Positions 18,746 through 28,470 of a stretch of DNA of 64,000 bases are shown here, one piece after another. The stretch is from Colwellia sp. (GTDB taxonomy: Bacteria > Pseudomonadota > Gammaproteobacteria > Enterobacterales > Alteromonadaceae). Both the position numbers and the translations under genes were made by a program. Each line of letters begins with the position of its first letter. The stretch's first letter is position 1. The notes under the pieces are model-generated. The model did not search any database and was not told the origin of the DNA. It saw nothing but the letters and a program-made list of their open reading frames with translations. The stretch lies in contig JAPYOP010000016.1 in assembly GCA_029938115.1 (NCBI GenBank), positions 20,921 through 84,920 on the forward strand, in the 5' to 3' direction.

Positions 18746-20561
18746 AAAGGGAACATGCACCTGTTTCGGCTGAACTTAAGTTACGGCGCATGAAACCAAA
18801 GAGTTCTCGTCCCATGCCTTGGTGATGACCATTAACTTGAAACAGTGCAATATCACGTGCAGCTAATTCTTGTTCATCAACTAATAAAGTTAATTCACCT
18901 GTTTCACCATCAAGGTTAATCATATCGCCGGTTTTAACTTTAGCAATTAAACCGCCATCTAATGCTTCTGGGCATAAATGAATAGCGGCAGGAACTTTAC
19001 CTGAAGCGCCAGACATACGACCATCAGTCACTAGAGCAACTTTAAAGCCTTTATCTTGTAGAACACCTAATGGCGGAGTTAGTTTATGCAACTCAGGCAT
19101 GCCACGAGCTTTAGGCCCTTGGAAACGAACTACCGCAATAAAATCTTTTTCTAGCTCGCCGTTATCAAATGCTTTTTGTAGCTCATGTTGATCTTCAAAA
19201 ACAACCGCTGGCGCTTTAATTACATAACTACCTTCACGTAAAGAGGACGTTTTTAATACCGAGGTACCTAAATTACCTTTTAACGTTTTTAAGCCGCCAT
19301 CCGCTTTAAATGGTTTAGCTACAGTTGCAATAACTTCATCATCAAGTGATTTTTCAACGCCATCAACCCATTTAAGTTCGCCATTGTCTAAGACTGGCTT
19401 TTGGGTATAACGTGTCAGCCCACGACCACAAATAGTTTCAACATCTTCATGTAATAAACCAGAGTTAATTAGCTCTTTAAACAATAAAGCCATACCACCA
19501 GCTTCTTGGAAGTGATTAATATCTGCATGGCCATTAGGGTAAATTTTAGTAATTAACGGTACGGCATGTGATAAGTCATTAAAATCTTGGAAGTTAATAA
19601 TAATACCGGCAGCGCGTGCAAAAGCGATAATGTGCATAGTTAAGTTAGTTGAACCACCCGTTGCCAAAAGAGCAACGATGGCATTAACAATAGAGCGTTC
19701 ATCAACCATTTCACCAATAGGCATGTAATTACCTGATTGCTGAGTTAAACGTGTTACTTGGCGTGCCGCCGCTTTAGTTAATTCTTCACGTAATGGCGTG
19801 TTTGGTGCAATAAAAGAAGCACCCGGTAAATGTAAACCCATCACTTCAACCACTAATTGGTTAGAGTTTGCAGTACCAAAGAAAGTACAGGTACCTGCTG
19901 CATGATAAGAGGCTGATTCAGCTTCTAAAAGCGCAACCTCATCCACTTCACCTTTTGCATATTGCTGACGTACTCGCGCTTTTTCTTTATTTGGAATACC
20001 CGATGGCATCGGACCAGCAGGTACAAATACCGTAGGTAAATGACCAAAGGTCATGCTCGCAATCAATAAGCCTGGGACAATTTTATCGCAAATACCAAGC
20101 ATCAATGTGCCATCAAACATGTTATGAGATAAACCAACAGCGGTTGCCATCGCAATAACATCACGACTCATCAAGCTTAAATCCATGCCCGGCTGACCTT
20201 GCGTAACACCGTCACACATTGCCGGAACACCACCAGCGAATTGTGCTATACCGCCAGTTTCCTGCACCGCGTCTTTAATAATTTGCGGATAAGTTTGATA
20301 AGGTTGATGTGCACTAAGCATATCGTTGTAAGCAGAGACAATAGCAATATCAGAATGATTTAAACCTTTAATGGTTTGTTTGTCTTCTTTACCACAGGCG
20401 GCAAATCCATGAGCTAAATTACCACAAGACAAACTAGCACGATGCACTGTGCTCGATTTTGCTGCCGCTATTTTAGCTAAATATTCACGACGGGTGGCAC
20501 TGCTTCGCGCAACAATGCGCTCGGTAATGTCTACTATTTCTTTTTTCATTACTATTGTCAT
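18735..20561 (-). CDS. edd: 6-phosphogluconate dehydratase
   Basis: Edd dehydrates 6-phosphogluconate to KDPG in the Entner-Doudoroff pathway using an Fe-S cluster. The 608-residue protein belongs to the IlvD/Edd family. It has [65 protein letters not shown] and [15 protein letters not shown], with cluster-ligand cysteines near 157 and 225. It lies downstream of pgl with a 66-bp gap and upstream of eda. The start is ATG at 20561; MKKEIVDI four codons further is an alternative. HexR control is likely through the shared zwf promoter. Confidence 0.96.
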   Translation of the reverse strand: MTIVMKKEIVDITERIVARSSATRREYLAKIAAAKSSTVHRASLSCGNLAHGFAACGKEDKQTIKGLNHSDIAIVSAYNDMLSAHQPYQTYPQIIKDAVQETGGIAQFAGGVPAMCDGVTQGQPGMDLSLMSRDVIAMATAVGLSHNMFDGTLMLGICDKIVPGLLIASMTFGHLPTVFVPAGPMPSGIPNKEKARVRQQYAKGEVDEVALLEAESASYHAAGTCTFFGTANSNQLVVEVMGLHLPGASFIAPNTPLREELTKAAARQVTRLTQQSGNYMPIGEMVDERSIVNAIVALLATGGSTNLTMHIIAFARAAGIIINFQDFNDLSHAVPLITKIYPNGHADINHFQEAGGMALLFKELINSGLLHEDVETICGRGLTRYTQKPVLDNGELKWVDGVEKSLDDEVIATVAKPFKADGGLKTLKGNLGTSVLKTSSLREGSYVIKAPAVVFEDQHELQKAFDNGELEKDFIAVVRFQGPKARGMPELHKLTPPLGVLQDKGFKVALVTDGRMSGASGKVPAAIHLCPEALDGGLIAKVKTGDMINLDGETGELTLLVDEQELAARDIALFQVNGHHQGMGRELFGFMRRNLSSAETGACSLFDE

Positions 20562-20627
20562 AGGTTTACTTCTTAATGTTTATCTATTTAATCAATATGG
20601 TGATTTAACTTCACTTGCTCAAAAACG

Positions 20628-21323
20628 CTACTCTGCCCAAAAGATCTGAGTATCTATGTCTGTATCTTGTAAAAAAGCACGAATAGGCATCTCAAAAACA
20701 TCATTAGCACTAAGTGCTTTATCTAACACTTGCTTTTTATTTGCCCCGCAAACATGTAAAAAAGTATTTTTACTTTGTTTTAATGCCGCGAAACTAAAAG
20801 TAATACGATGATGTGGTGCCGTTTTTGGCTCAACTTTCATTAATGCCTTTTCATTATTTATATCTAAACCTTGCTTTATTTGCTCACTACAAGGAAATAA
20901 AGATGCGGTATGACCGTCTTCGCCCATGCCCAAAATAAGTACATCTAATGGAAGCAGTGAACTATTAGCAGCAAGGTTGAGATCGGCTAATGTTTCTTCG
21001 CATAAGTTTTCACCTTGTTTTAGATGAAAAAATTTGGCGGATGCGGCCTTATTTTGTAATAAGTTTTCATGTACTAAACGGGTATTACTGGCATCGTCAT
21101 TAATATCGACCCAACGCTCATCCGCTAAAGTAATGGTAACTTTCTTCCAATCAATATCTTTATTCGATAGTACAGCGAAAAAACCTTTTGGCGTTGAACC
21201 ACCCGATACAGCAATACTAGCTCTACCTTTTAATGTAATAGCGGCTTGTAATATTTGACTCACCTTTTCAGCTAAAGCTTGGTCTAACGCTTCTTTGCTA
21301 ATAAAATCGTTTAATTTATGCAT
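20628..21323 (-). CDS. pgl: 6-phosphogluconolactonase
   Basis: This DevB/SOL-type lactonase hydrolyses 6-phosphogluconolactone made by Zwf. Visible motifs are ASIAVSGGSTPKGFFAVLS near residue 37, VTITLADERWVDINDDASNT with the lactonase ERWV segment, and LGMGEDGHTASLFP near 145. The 231-residue length is normal. The ATG starts 2 bp after the zwf stop (TAA-AC-ATG), so translation is coupled. It forms zwf-pgl-edd with the flanking genes. Confidence 0.95.
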   Translation of the reverse strand: MHKLNDFISKEALDQALAEKVSQILQAAITLKGRASIAVSGGSTPKGFFAVLSNKDIDWKKVTITLADERWVDINDDASNTRLVHENLLQNKAASAKFFHLKQGENLCEETLADLNLAANSSLLPLDVLILGMGEDGHTASLFPCSEQIKQGLDINNEKALMKVEPKTAPHHRITFSFAALKQSKNTFLHVCGANKKQVLDKALSANDVFEMPIRAFLQDTDIDTQIFWAE

Positions 21324-21325
21324 GT

Positions 21326-22795
21326 TTATTCAACCCACTGGCGATCATCACGCGCGATTAAAGAAATAGAAGAAACAGGTCCCCATGAACCCGCCGCATA
21401 AGATTTTGGTGCTTCATTAGTCGCTTGCCATGCATCAATAATACTATCTGCCCATGTCCAAGCCGCTTCAACTTCATCTCGACTAACAAATAACGATTGA
21501 TTGCCATTTAATACTTCAAGCATTAAACGCTCGTAAGCATCGATAACACGTTGGTCTTGGTAGGTATCGTTAAAACTTAAATCAAGTTTATTTTCTTGAA
21601 TGTTCATTTGTGAAGCAATACCTGGGATTTTATTCATCATTTGCAATTCAACCCCTTCATCCGGTTGCAAACGAATGGTTAATTTATTCGCAGGTAAATC
21701 ACTGTAACTTTCTTTAAAAATATTATGTGGCTGCTCTTTAAAGTGCACGACTATTTCACTATGTTTAGCCGGCATGCGTTTACCGGTTCTTAAATAGAAA
21801 GGCACACCTGACCAACGCCAGTTATCAATTTCAGCTTTAATAGCAACGAAGGTTTCTGTTTTACTGCTTGTGTTTGCGCCTTCTTCATTCAAATAACCTG
21901 GAACGGCAACACCATTTAAAAATCCATCAGCATATTGGCCACGAACTGTTTTTTCTTTCACGTTGGTACGATCAATTGGGCAAAGCGCTTTAACGGCTTT
22001 TAATTTTTCAGCGCGAATACTTGCCGCGCTTAAGTCTGCTGGAGGCTCCATCGCTAATAACGATAGGATTTGTAATAAGTGGTTTTGGATCATATCTCGC
22101 ATTTGACCCGCATCATCATAAAAGCCCCAACGTCCTTCTATTCCCACACTTTCAGCAACAGTAATCTGCACATGATCAATGCTGTTTCTGTCCCAGTTAG
22201 TGGTAAATAAAGAGTTTGCAAAGCGTAGCACCAGTAAATTAAGAACCGTTTCTTTACCTAGATAATGATCAATACGATAAATCTGTTCTTCTTTAAAAAA
22301 GCGTGCGACTTGGTCGTTAATTACTTTTGATGACTCTAAACAGTGACCAATGGGTTTTTCCATTACGACACGATCATTATTGGCAATTAAATTTGCATGA
22401 TTTAATCCATCACAAATATCGCCATAAATTGATGGTGGGGTAGAAAAGTAATAGATGCGAGTATCGTTACCTGCTGACAATGTTGCAGCTAGGTTTTCAT
22501 AAGCGCTCGCTTCTTTCATATCAAGTTGTTGATAAACCAAGCGCGCAGTAAAACGAGCTAAAACCTCTTCATCAAGTTCTTCTTTAACAAAGTTACTGAT
22601 GTTTTCTAAAACAATGGCTTTAAATTCTTCAAGGCTGTGTGTTTGACGAGCAACACCTACTATCCGACTTTTCTCGTTAATTAAGCCACACACTTCTAAT
22701 TGATATAAAGCGGGTAACAATTTACGGCGCGATAAATCACCTAAAGCACCAAAAATAACGATTTCACTGGCAGATTGACTATCTAATTTTTTCAT
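21326..22795 (-). CDS. zwf: Glucose-6-phosphate 1-dehydrogenase
   Basis: Zwf oxidises glucose-6-phosphate with NADP+, the entry to both the Entner-Doudoroff and pentose-phosphate routes. The N-terminal Rossmann fold starts IVIFGALGDLSRRKLLPALY. The active-site signature is RIDHYLGKETVLNLLVLRFAN near residue 180 (catalytic His region), and KPIGHCLESS precedes it. The protein has 489 residues, as expected. It is the first gene of zwf-pgl-edd. The HexR operator at 22958-22972 lies 163 bp upstream, and hexR is divergent. Confidence 0.97.
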   Translation of the reverse strand: MKKLDSQSASEIVIFGALGDLSRRKLLPALYQLEVCGLINEKSRIVGVARQTHSLEEFKAIVLENISNFVKEELDEEVLARFTARLVYQQLDMKEASAYENLAATLSAGNDTRIYYFSTPPSIYGDICDGLNHANLIANNDRVVMEKPIGHCLESSKVINDQVARFFKEEQIYRIDHYLGKETVLNLLVLRFANSLFTTNWDRNSIDHVQITVAESVGIEGRWGFYDDAGQMRDMIQNHLLQILSLLAMEPPADLSAASIRAEKLKAVKALCPIDRTNVKEKTVRGQYADGFLNGVAVPGYLNEEGANTSSKTETFVAIKAEIDNWRWSGVPFYLRTGKRMPAKHSEIVVHFKEQPHNIFKESYSDLPANKLTIRLQPDEGVELQMMNKIPGIASQMNIQENKLDLSFNDTYQDQRVIDAYERLMLEVLNGNQSLFVSRDEVEAAWTWADSIIDAWQATNEAPKSYAAGSWGPVSSISLIARDDRQWVE

Positions 22796-23297
22796 AAAAC
22801 TCTCTGACCTCGTTTCTGAGTATATAGTTGTGCTAATAATTATTTGTTTCTTGATTAAAGTATCAATTCAAATATCCATATTATCAGCATCAAATTTGTA
22901 ACTTAACAACATATACCCTTAATTTAGCGCCTGAATGTTAATCAGTAAAGAACTTTTTGTAATTTTATTACATTTTATTTTTAAATAGCCTTAATAAACT
23001 ATTTATTGGGTGGTATTCAATAGCATTTGAAATTTTACTTAATATATTTACAAAACCCCAGTAATACTGGAGTGTTTATTAATTAAACATTTGCAAACTT
23101 GATGCATTTTGCATTATATTAGTTGCAATTATGAAATAAAATTTCATTTTTCCTGTTGTTTAAGTAGAAAATAAATTACAGTAAGCACATATAACAAGAA
23201 ATCAATAGTCAAAAATTGGCTATCAACTTTAAATTTTATTATGCCATCACTTATATAGGCTGTTGGCTAAAATAAGTAGATCTAGGATCAAAAGATA
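22796..23297. other. 502-bp divergent regulatory gap between zwf and hexR
   Basis: There is no coding potential. The gap contains the HexR operator (22958-22972) and long AT-rich stretches that probably hold the zwf and hexR promoters. Nothing else was recognised. Confidence 0.6.
22958..22972. promoter_or_regulatory. HexR operator
   Basis: TGTAATTTTATTACA is a perfect dyad (TGTAAT-TTT-ATTACA). It matches the HexR consensus TGTAATTAAATTACA described in Shewanella and related Gammaproteobacteria in everything but the central bases. It sits between zwf and the hexR gene itself. Confidence 0.88.
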
Positions 23298-24146
23298 ATG
23301 AATATATTAGAAAAGATCACTAACGAACTAGACATCCTAAGTAAATCAGAGCGTAAAGTAGCCGAAGTTATATTAGCCTCACCAAGTACTGTTATTCACT
23401 CAAGTATAGCTGCCCTAGCTAAGCAAGCGAATATAAGTGAGCCTACTGTCAATCGCTTTTGTCGCCGCTTAGACACAAAAGGTTACCCTGATTTCAAATT
23501 ACATTTAGCACAGAGTTTAGCTAATGGTACCCCTTACGTGAACCGTCATGTAGATGAAAATGACACTGCCGAAGAATATACTTCGAAAATTTTTGAATCA
23601 ACGATGGCAAGCCTTGAACTAGCACGTAAAAGTTTAGATCCATCTTTGATCAATCGTTCAGTAGATGTACTTACTCAAGCGAATAAAATCTCATTTTTTG
23701 GCTTAGGTGCTTCCGCTATTGTTGCCCATGATGCACAAAATAAGTTTTTCCGCTTCAATGTACCTGTTGTTTATTTCGATGACATATTAATGCAACGTAT
23801 GAGTGCTATAAACAGTCGCCAAGGTGATGTAGTTATTGTTATATCACATACAGGTAGAACAAAATCACTTGTTGAAGTAGCCAGTTTAGCTAAAGAAAAC
23901 GATGCTACTGTTATAGGTATCACCACCAATGGCACGCCACTAGCTAAAGAATGTAGCATTGTTTTATCGGTTGAAGTTGCAGAGGATACCGATCTTTACA
24001 TGCCAATGTCTTCAAGAATTGCTCAACTAGCCTTAATTGATGTGCTAGCAACCGGGTTCACTTTAAGACGTGGCAGTAAATTTAGAGATAATTTAAAGAA
24101 AGTAAAAGATAGTTTAAGAAGCTCACGCTTTGAACGTAAAGATTAA
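23298..24146 (+). CDS. hexR: HexR, RpiR-family regulator of central carbon metabolism
   Basis: The 282-residue protein has an N-terminal RpiR helix-turn-helix (SERKVAEVILASPS, then ALAKQANISEPTVNRFCRRL, residues about 17-60). A C-terminal SIS sugar-isomerase domain follows (SFFGLGASAIVAHDAQNKFF, then VVIVISHTGRTKSLVEVASLA). HexR senses KDPG and releases its TGTAATnnnATTACA sites (known for the family). One site lies 326 bp upstream. pyk follows 63 bp downstream on the same strand, and zwf-pgl-edd is divergent, so regulator and regulon are contiguous. Confidence 0.95.
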   Translation: MNILEKITNELDILSKSERKVAEVILASPSTVIHSSIAALAKQANISEPTVNRFCRRLDTKGYPDFKLHLAQSLANGTPYVNRHVDENDTAEEYTSKIFESTMASLELARKSLDPSLINRSVDVLTQANKISFFGLGASAIVAHDAQNKFFRFNVPVVYFDDILMQRMSAINSRQGDVVIVISHTGRTKSLVEVASLAKENDATVIGITTNGTPLAKECSIVLSVEVAEDTDLYMPMSSRIAQLALIDVLATGFTLRRGSKFRDNLKKVKDSLRSSRFERKD

Positions 24147-24209
24147 ATTTTTATAAGTTGAACAATACAGTGCTCAACTTACTATTCATAAGAAGTTATA
24201 AGGATTAAA

Positions 24210-25664
24210 ATGCCTAGAAGAACGAAGATTGTTGCTACCCTTGGCCCAGCAACTGATGACAAAGCAAAATTAAAAGCAGTACTTGCTGCTGGTGTAAATG
24301 TTGTAAGACTTAACTTTTCTCACGGTATACCCCAAGATCATATCGACAGAGCAAATAATGTACGTGAAATTGCCAAAGAATTAGGTATTTACGTTGGTAT
24401 TTTAGGTGATTTGCAAGGCCCTAAAATTCGTGTTTCTACTTTTAAAGATGGCCCAATTAAATTGGCTATTGGCGATAAATTTGAGCTTGATGCTACCTTA
24501 GGAAAAGGTTTAGGTTGCCAAGAGAAAGTGGGAATTGATTATAAAAAGTTAGTTCAAGATGTGAGCGCAGGTAATATTTTATTACTTGATGATGGTCGTG
24601 TTCAATTAAAAGTTTTATCAACCTCAGACACCTCTGTTTTCACTGAAGTTACTGTTGGTGGCCCATTATCTAATAACAAAGGTATTAATCGCCAAGGTGG
24701 TGGTTTAACAGCCCCTGCCCTAACAGCTAAAGATAAAGAAGATATAAAATTAGCCGCGAAAATCAATGTTGATTTCTTAGCCGTTTCTTTCCCTCGTGAT
24801 GCTGCAGATATGCGAGAAGCGCGTTTATTAGCACAAGAAGCTGGTTGTGATGCCCGTTTAGTTTCAAAAATTGAACGTGCCGAAGCAGTTAATGATGACG
24901 ATGTACTTGATGGCATTATCTTAGCTTCTGATGTAGTTATGGTTGCCCGTGGTGATTTAGGTGTAGAAATTGGCGATGCTGAGCTTGTTGGTAAGCAAAA
25001 ACATATTATTGCTCGCTCACGCCAATTAAATCGTGTAGTAATTACTGCAACACAAATGATGGAAACCATGATTGAACAACCTATGCCAACACGCGCAGAG
25101 GTTATGGATGTAGCAAATGCAGTATTAGACGGTACTGACGCTGTAATGCTTAGCGCGGAAACTGCTGCAGGTAAATATCCTGTTGAAACAGTAATGGCCA
25201 TGGCTAATGTTTGTATTGGCGCTGAAAAGCATCGCTCGGTTAACATTTCTAATCATAGAATGGATTTAACCTTTAACGAAGTATCAGAGACAATTGCATT
25301 ATCTGCTATGTATGCCGCCAACCATTTAGATGGTGTTAAAGCTATTATCGCGTTAACTGAGTCAGGACAAACCAGTAAATTGATGTCACGTATCACTTCA
25401 GGGTTACCTATTTACTCATTATCTCGTCATGCTAAAACGTTAAATAAAACTGCAATTTTTCGCGGTGTATATCCTATTTCTTTTGATTCAACTCACAGTA
25501 CTGATGAAACACTAAGTGATGATATTTTAAAAGAAGTATGTACAAACTCAGAATTAGTTGTGGGTGACAAAGTCATTTTAACTCACGGTGATTTAATGGA
25601 AACTGTTGGCGCTTCAAATACATTGAAAGTGTTAACGATTGCTAAAAAGCATTTAAGTAAATAA
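24210..25664 (+). CDS. pyk: Pyruvate kinase (PykA type)
   Basis: Pyruvate kinase converts PEP and ADP to pyruvate and ATP. The sequence starts [19 protein letters not shown], with [21 protein letters not shown], and the catalytic signature [11 protein letters not shown] near residue 220. [14 protein letters not shown] and [19 protein letters not shown] follow. The 484 residues give the standard A/B/C domains. The length and [11 protein letters not shown] region fit the PykA isoform more than PykF. It is cotranscribed or adjacent to hexR; an AAGGATTAAA leader precedes ATG. A very strong terminator follows. Confidence 0.95.
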   Translation: MPRRTKIVATLGPATDDKAKLKAVLAAGVNVVRLNFSHGIPQDHIDRANNVREIAKELGIYVGILGDLQGPKIRVSTFKDGPIKLAIGDKFELDATLGKGLGCQEKVGIDYKKLVQDVSAGNILLLDDGRVQLKVLSTSDTSVFTEVTVGGPLSNNKGINRQGGGLTAPALTAKDKEDIKLAAKINVDFLAVSFPRDAADMREARLLAQEAGCDARLVSKIERAEAVNDDDVLDGIILASDVVMVARGDLGVEIGDAELVGKQKHIIARSRQLNRVVITATQMMETMIEQPMPTRAEVMDVANAVLDGTDAVMLSAETAAGKYPVETVMAMANVCIGAEKHRSVNISNHRMDLTFNEVSETIALSAMYAANHLDGVKAIIALTESGQTSKLMSRITSGLPIYSLSRHAKTLNKTAIFRGVYPISFDSTHSTDETLSDDILKEVCTNSELVVGDKVILTHGDLMETVGASNTLKVLTIAKKHLSK

Positions 25665-25681
25665 ATAAAAAGTACATAATT

Positions 25682-25735
25682 AAAAAGAGCAGTTAGCTTA
25701 AGTGATGAATCACGGTAGCTAACTGCTCTTTTTTT
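25682..25735. terminator. Strong bidirectional terminator between pyk and kinase gene
   Basis: A 17-bp perfect stem (25682-25698 with 25717-25733, core AGAGCAGTTAGCT) encloses an 18-nt loop. It has A and T runs on its flanks, so it can stop pyk and the convergent module-1 transcript. Confidence 0.93.
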
Positions 25736-25769
25736 GTTTAATTCTTATAAACGAATAAGTATCTATTAT

Positions 25770-27029
25770 TTATCCAGAAATTGGCCAAGTCATAACGATT
25801 TTGGCACCTCCACAAGCATTATTACTGACCTCTAATTGCCCTTGATGATTACGGGTAATTTCTGCGCAAAGCGACAGACCAATGCCTGAGCCATGAGTTT
25901 TAGTGGTATAAAAAGGCGTTAAAACGTTATCTAAATTGGCAAAGCCAGGACCATTGTCATGTAGTTCAATTACTTGTTCATTGTTAAGTGAATATATTTT
26001 AATGCTGATCTTACAAACTTTTTTGTTGCAAGCTTCTTGGGCATTTTTTAACAAATTAATAAGAATTTGTGCCACTTGGTTGGCATCGCCATAACATTGA
26101 TTATTACCTTGAAATGTTACTTGGCATTGCTCGTTAACCATTGCTTTTGCTTCTATTAAAAGGTCTGAAAAATCAAACCATTTAGGCTGCGGTGGCGGTA
26201 ATTGCGATAGTTGACTGTATTGCTCAATAAAGGCCATCAAGCGGTTACTACGTTGTTGAATTCTGCTCAATACCTTTCTTGTTTGTGCTTCATCTAATAC
26301 TTCACTACATAATAAAGTATCTGCCATTGAACTCATTGGTGTAAGTGAATTACGTAATTCATGACCTAGTACTCGAATTAAGTTGTTTTGAATTGTATTT
26401 TGGTTTTTATGCAAAACTTTGGAAATATCTACCGCACTAAATAGCCAGTTGTTTTTATTTTTTTGAACATAACGCATACTTTGACATTGCCATTGTTCAT
26501 CAAATAACGGGTGAGTAATGTGATGCTCATTGATATCAAAACCTAAATCCTTGCCAGCAGAGCCTAATAACATAGGTTGCTGTAATAATTCACTGATTGC
26601 ATTATTACGATAACTTAATTGAAAGTGCTCATTAAACAAGCAAACCGGTACAGACCAAGTATCTAAGATATTACAGAGCAAGCTAGTTATGTTTTGATTT
26701 TGATCCTTTGCCTCTGTACTGTCATGGGCAAGAAAACTGATTTCTTTTTGTAATTCAAGCAGTAAGTTGTTTTTATTTTGCCTTTTAAAGCGGAGGTTAT
26801 GCTCCCCTTCCCTTAATATTTGAGTATAAGTAGTGAGTTGCATTATCGACAAACGCCAAAACTGATATCCACGCCACGCTACCCAAACGAGGGGGTAAAG
26901 CAGAAAGAATATCAATGTAGCTATGGCTAAATAACTCCAAGCTAAACTCCAAACCAGTGCTGCAGTTAACGATAAAATCACAACTACCGTGACCGATAAA
27001 ACGCTAATTAACCATTTTTCATGACTCAT
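25770..27029 (-). CDS. Histidine kinase of module 1 (membrane-anchored, no large periplasmic domain)
   Basis: The N-terminal 60 residues hold two closely spaced hydrophobic segments, so only a very short loop can face the periplasm. A linker and PAS-like region (VPVCLFNEHFQLSYRNNAI) follow. Then come the H-box VLGHELRNSLTPMSSMADTL (phospho-His near 225), N-box NLLKNAQEA, G1 DNGPGF, F-box PFYTTK and G2 GSGIGLSLC. This makes it an NtrB/NtrY-like autokinase. The ATG at 27029 overlaps the end of the response-regulator gene by 11 bp, so the two are translationally coupled. The counterpart in module 2 is at 51338-52735. Confidence 0.9.
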   Translation of the reverse strand: MSHEKWLISVLSVTVVVILSLTAALVWSLAWSYLAIATLIFFLLYPLVWVAWRGYQFWRLSIMQLTTYTQILREGEHNLRFKRQNKNNLLLELQKEISFLAHDSTEAKDQNQNITSLLCNILDTWSVPVCLFNEHFQLSYRNNAISELLQQPMLLGSAGKDLGFDINEHHITHPLFDEQWQCQSMRYVQKNKNNWLFSAVDISKVLHKNQNTIQNNLIRVLGHELRNSLTPMSSMADTLLCSEVLDEAQTRKVLSRIQQRSNRLMAFIEQYSQLSQLPPPQPKWFDFSDLLIEAKAMVNEQCQVTFQGNNQCYGDANQVAQILINLLKNAQEACNKKVCKISIKIYSLNNEQVIELHDNGPGFANLDNVLTPFYTTKTHGSGIGLSLCAEITRNHQGQLEVSNNACGGAKIVMTWPISG

Positions 27030-28377
27030 GCTTAATGCCAAACTTATCTAACCTCCGATACAGTGCATTACGGGAAATATCTAACAATTTTGCCGCTTCT
27101 ATAACTTGACCAGAAGTAACCTCCAGCGCTTTTTCAATTAACTGTCGCTCAGCCTGTTCAAGTGGCTGCAATACAATAGCATTAGAGCCTGTATCGGTAA
27201 TATTAATTAACAATTGTTGCGCTGTTATCTCACTACTTGTCGATAATAACACAGCACGTTCGATGGTATGACTTAGCTCTCTGATATTACCAGGCCAATT
27301 ATGACGCTTCAATTTATCGATAGCACTTTGACCGAGGATCAGCGCTGATTTTTGATATTTAACCGAAAATTGTTCGACAAAACTTAACGCTAACGGTTGA
27401 ATATCTTCTAATCGCTCTCTTAGTGGCGGTATGGTTATCACTAAAGTGTTCAACCTATACAATAAATCTTGCCGAAAACATTTATCCTTTACTAACTGAT
27501 TTAAATCAGCATTGGTGGCGCTAATAAGTCTAACATTGGTGCTTTGGGTTTGGCTAGAGCCTAAAACCTCATATTGCCCTGTTTCCAACACCCGTAAAAG
27601 CTTAGGCTGCAAGGATAACGGTAAGGAGCCAATTTCATCGAAAAACAAACTACCTTGATCAGCTAATTGAAAACGACCTACGCGGTTTTGTTTGGCATCA
27701 GTAAACGCTCCTTTTTGATGACCAAACAACTCACTTTCAAATAACGTTTCTGGAATGGCCGCCATGTTGACCGAAATTAATGGCGATGCCTGCCTATTTG
27801 ATAATTGATGTATACGCTCGGCTAGCAAAGATTTACCTGTGCCATTTTCACCTAAAATAAGTACATTAGCATCGGTAGGCGCTATCTGGTTAATCAACTG
27901 TTCAATATTTTCCATACTTTGAGATTGGCAAACCCAAGGCTTACTCTCTTCTTGTGCGAGCAGTTGTCGATAGCCTTGATGTTCACCTTTAATACGGGAA
28001 AAATTTAGTTGTTGCTCAATACTATTAAGCAGCTTAAGTTTGTTCCATGGCTTTTCGATAAAATCACATGCACCTTCTTTAAGACCACTAACAGCAAGCT
28101 CAATTGAGCCCCAAGCTGTCATTAAGATAACCGGTATATTAAAGGGTTTAAGCTGTAAGAGAATATCTAATCCTTCCTGACCACTGGTGGTGTCTCGGCT
28201 GAAGTTCATGTCCAGCAAAACTAAATCTGGCTGATGGCGAGTTACGTTGACAATCACCTCTTTAGCATTAGCGGCTTCAATGACTTGATAGTTTTCAGCC
28301 ATCAACAATAACTCTAACGCTAAGCGAATATCTTCATCATCATCTGCAACTAAAATGGTTGCTTTATATGTACTCAA
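27019..28377 (-). CDS. NtrC-family response regulator of module 1 (sigma54 activator)
   Basis: Domains in order: receiver (residues about 5-125, acidic triad DDDED, phospho-Asp in LVLLDMNFS followed by an unusual loop RDTTSGQEG), then AAA+ sigma54-interaction domain with Walker A LGENGTGKSLLAERI and Walker B SLFFDEIGSL. A Fis-type helix-turn-helix ends the protein (AAKLLDISRNALYRRLDKFGI). The sigma54-contact loop reads GAFTDA instead of the canonical GAFTGA. The start is a TTG at 28377 with GGAGG just upstream; an ATG four codons earlier overlaps that site. It probably activates the adaptor/ABC operon at 32993-33008. Confidence 0.9.
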   Translation of the reverse strand: MSTYKATILVADDDEDIRLALELLLMAENYQVIEAANAKEVIVNVTRHQPDLVLLDMNFSRDTTSGQEGLDILLQLKPFNIPVILMTAWGSIELAVSGLKEGACDFIEKPWNKLKLLNSIEQQLNFSRIKGEHQGYRQLLAQEESKPWVCQSQSMENIEQLINQIAPTDANVLILGENGTGKSLLAERIHQLSNRQASPLISVNMAAIPETLFESELFGHQKGAFTDAKQNRVGRFQLADQGSLFFDEIGSLPLSLQPKLLRVLETGQYEVLGSSQTQSTNVRLISATNADLNQLVKDKCFRQDLLYRLNTLVITIPPLRERLEDIQPLALSFVEQFSVKYQKSALILGQSAIDKLKRHNWPGNIRELSHTIERAVLLSTSSEITAQQLLINITDTGSNAIVLQPLEQAERQLIEKALEVTSGQVIEAAKLLDISRNALYRRLDKFGIKHES

Positions 28378-28404
28378 GCAAACCTCCATAATATTGTTAT
28401 AAAG

Positions 28405-28426
28405 AAGGCGATCAATAGATCGCCTT
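28405..28426 (-). terminator. Hairpin between module-1 permease and regulator genes
   Basis: AAGGCGATC (28405-28413) pairs with GATCGCCTT (28418-28426) around four bases. A short T-containing tract follows on the minus strand. It would separate the export operon from the regulator-kinase genes, or reduce readthrough into them. Confidence 0.6.
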
Positions 28427-28470
28427 ATATGTTGAATAGTTTAGATTATATCTAGACTTTAAAAAAGCAC

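Noticed and set aside
24602..25246. Long minus-strand frame of 214 codons
   Set aside because: Antisense to pyk, which is intact and highly conserved.
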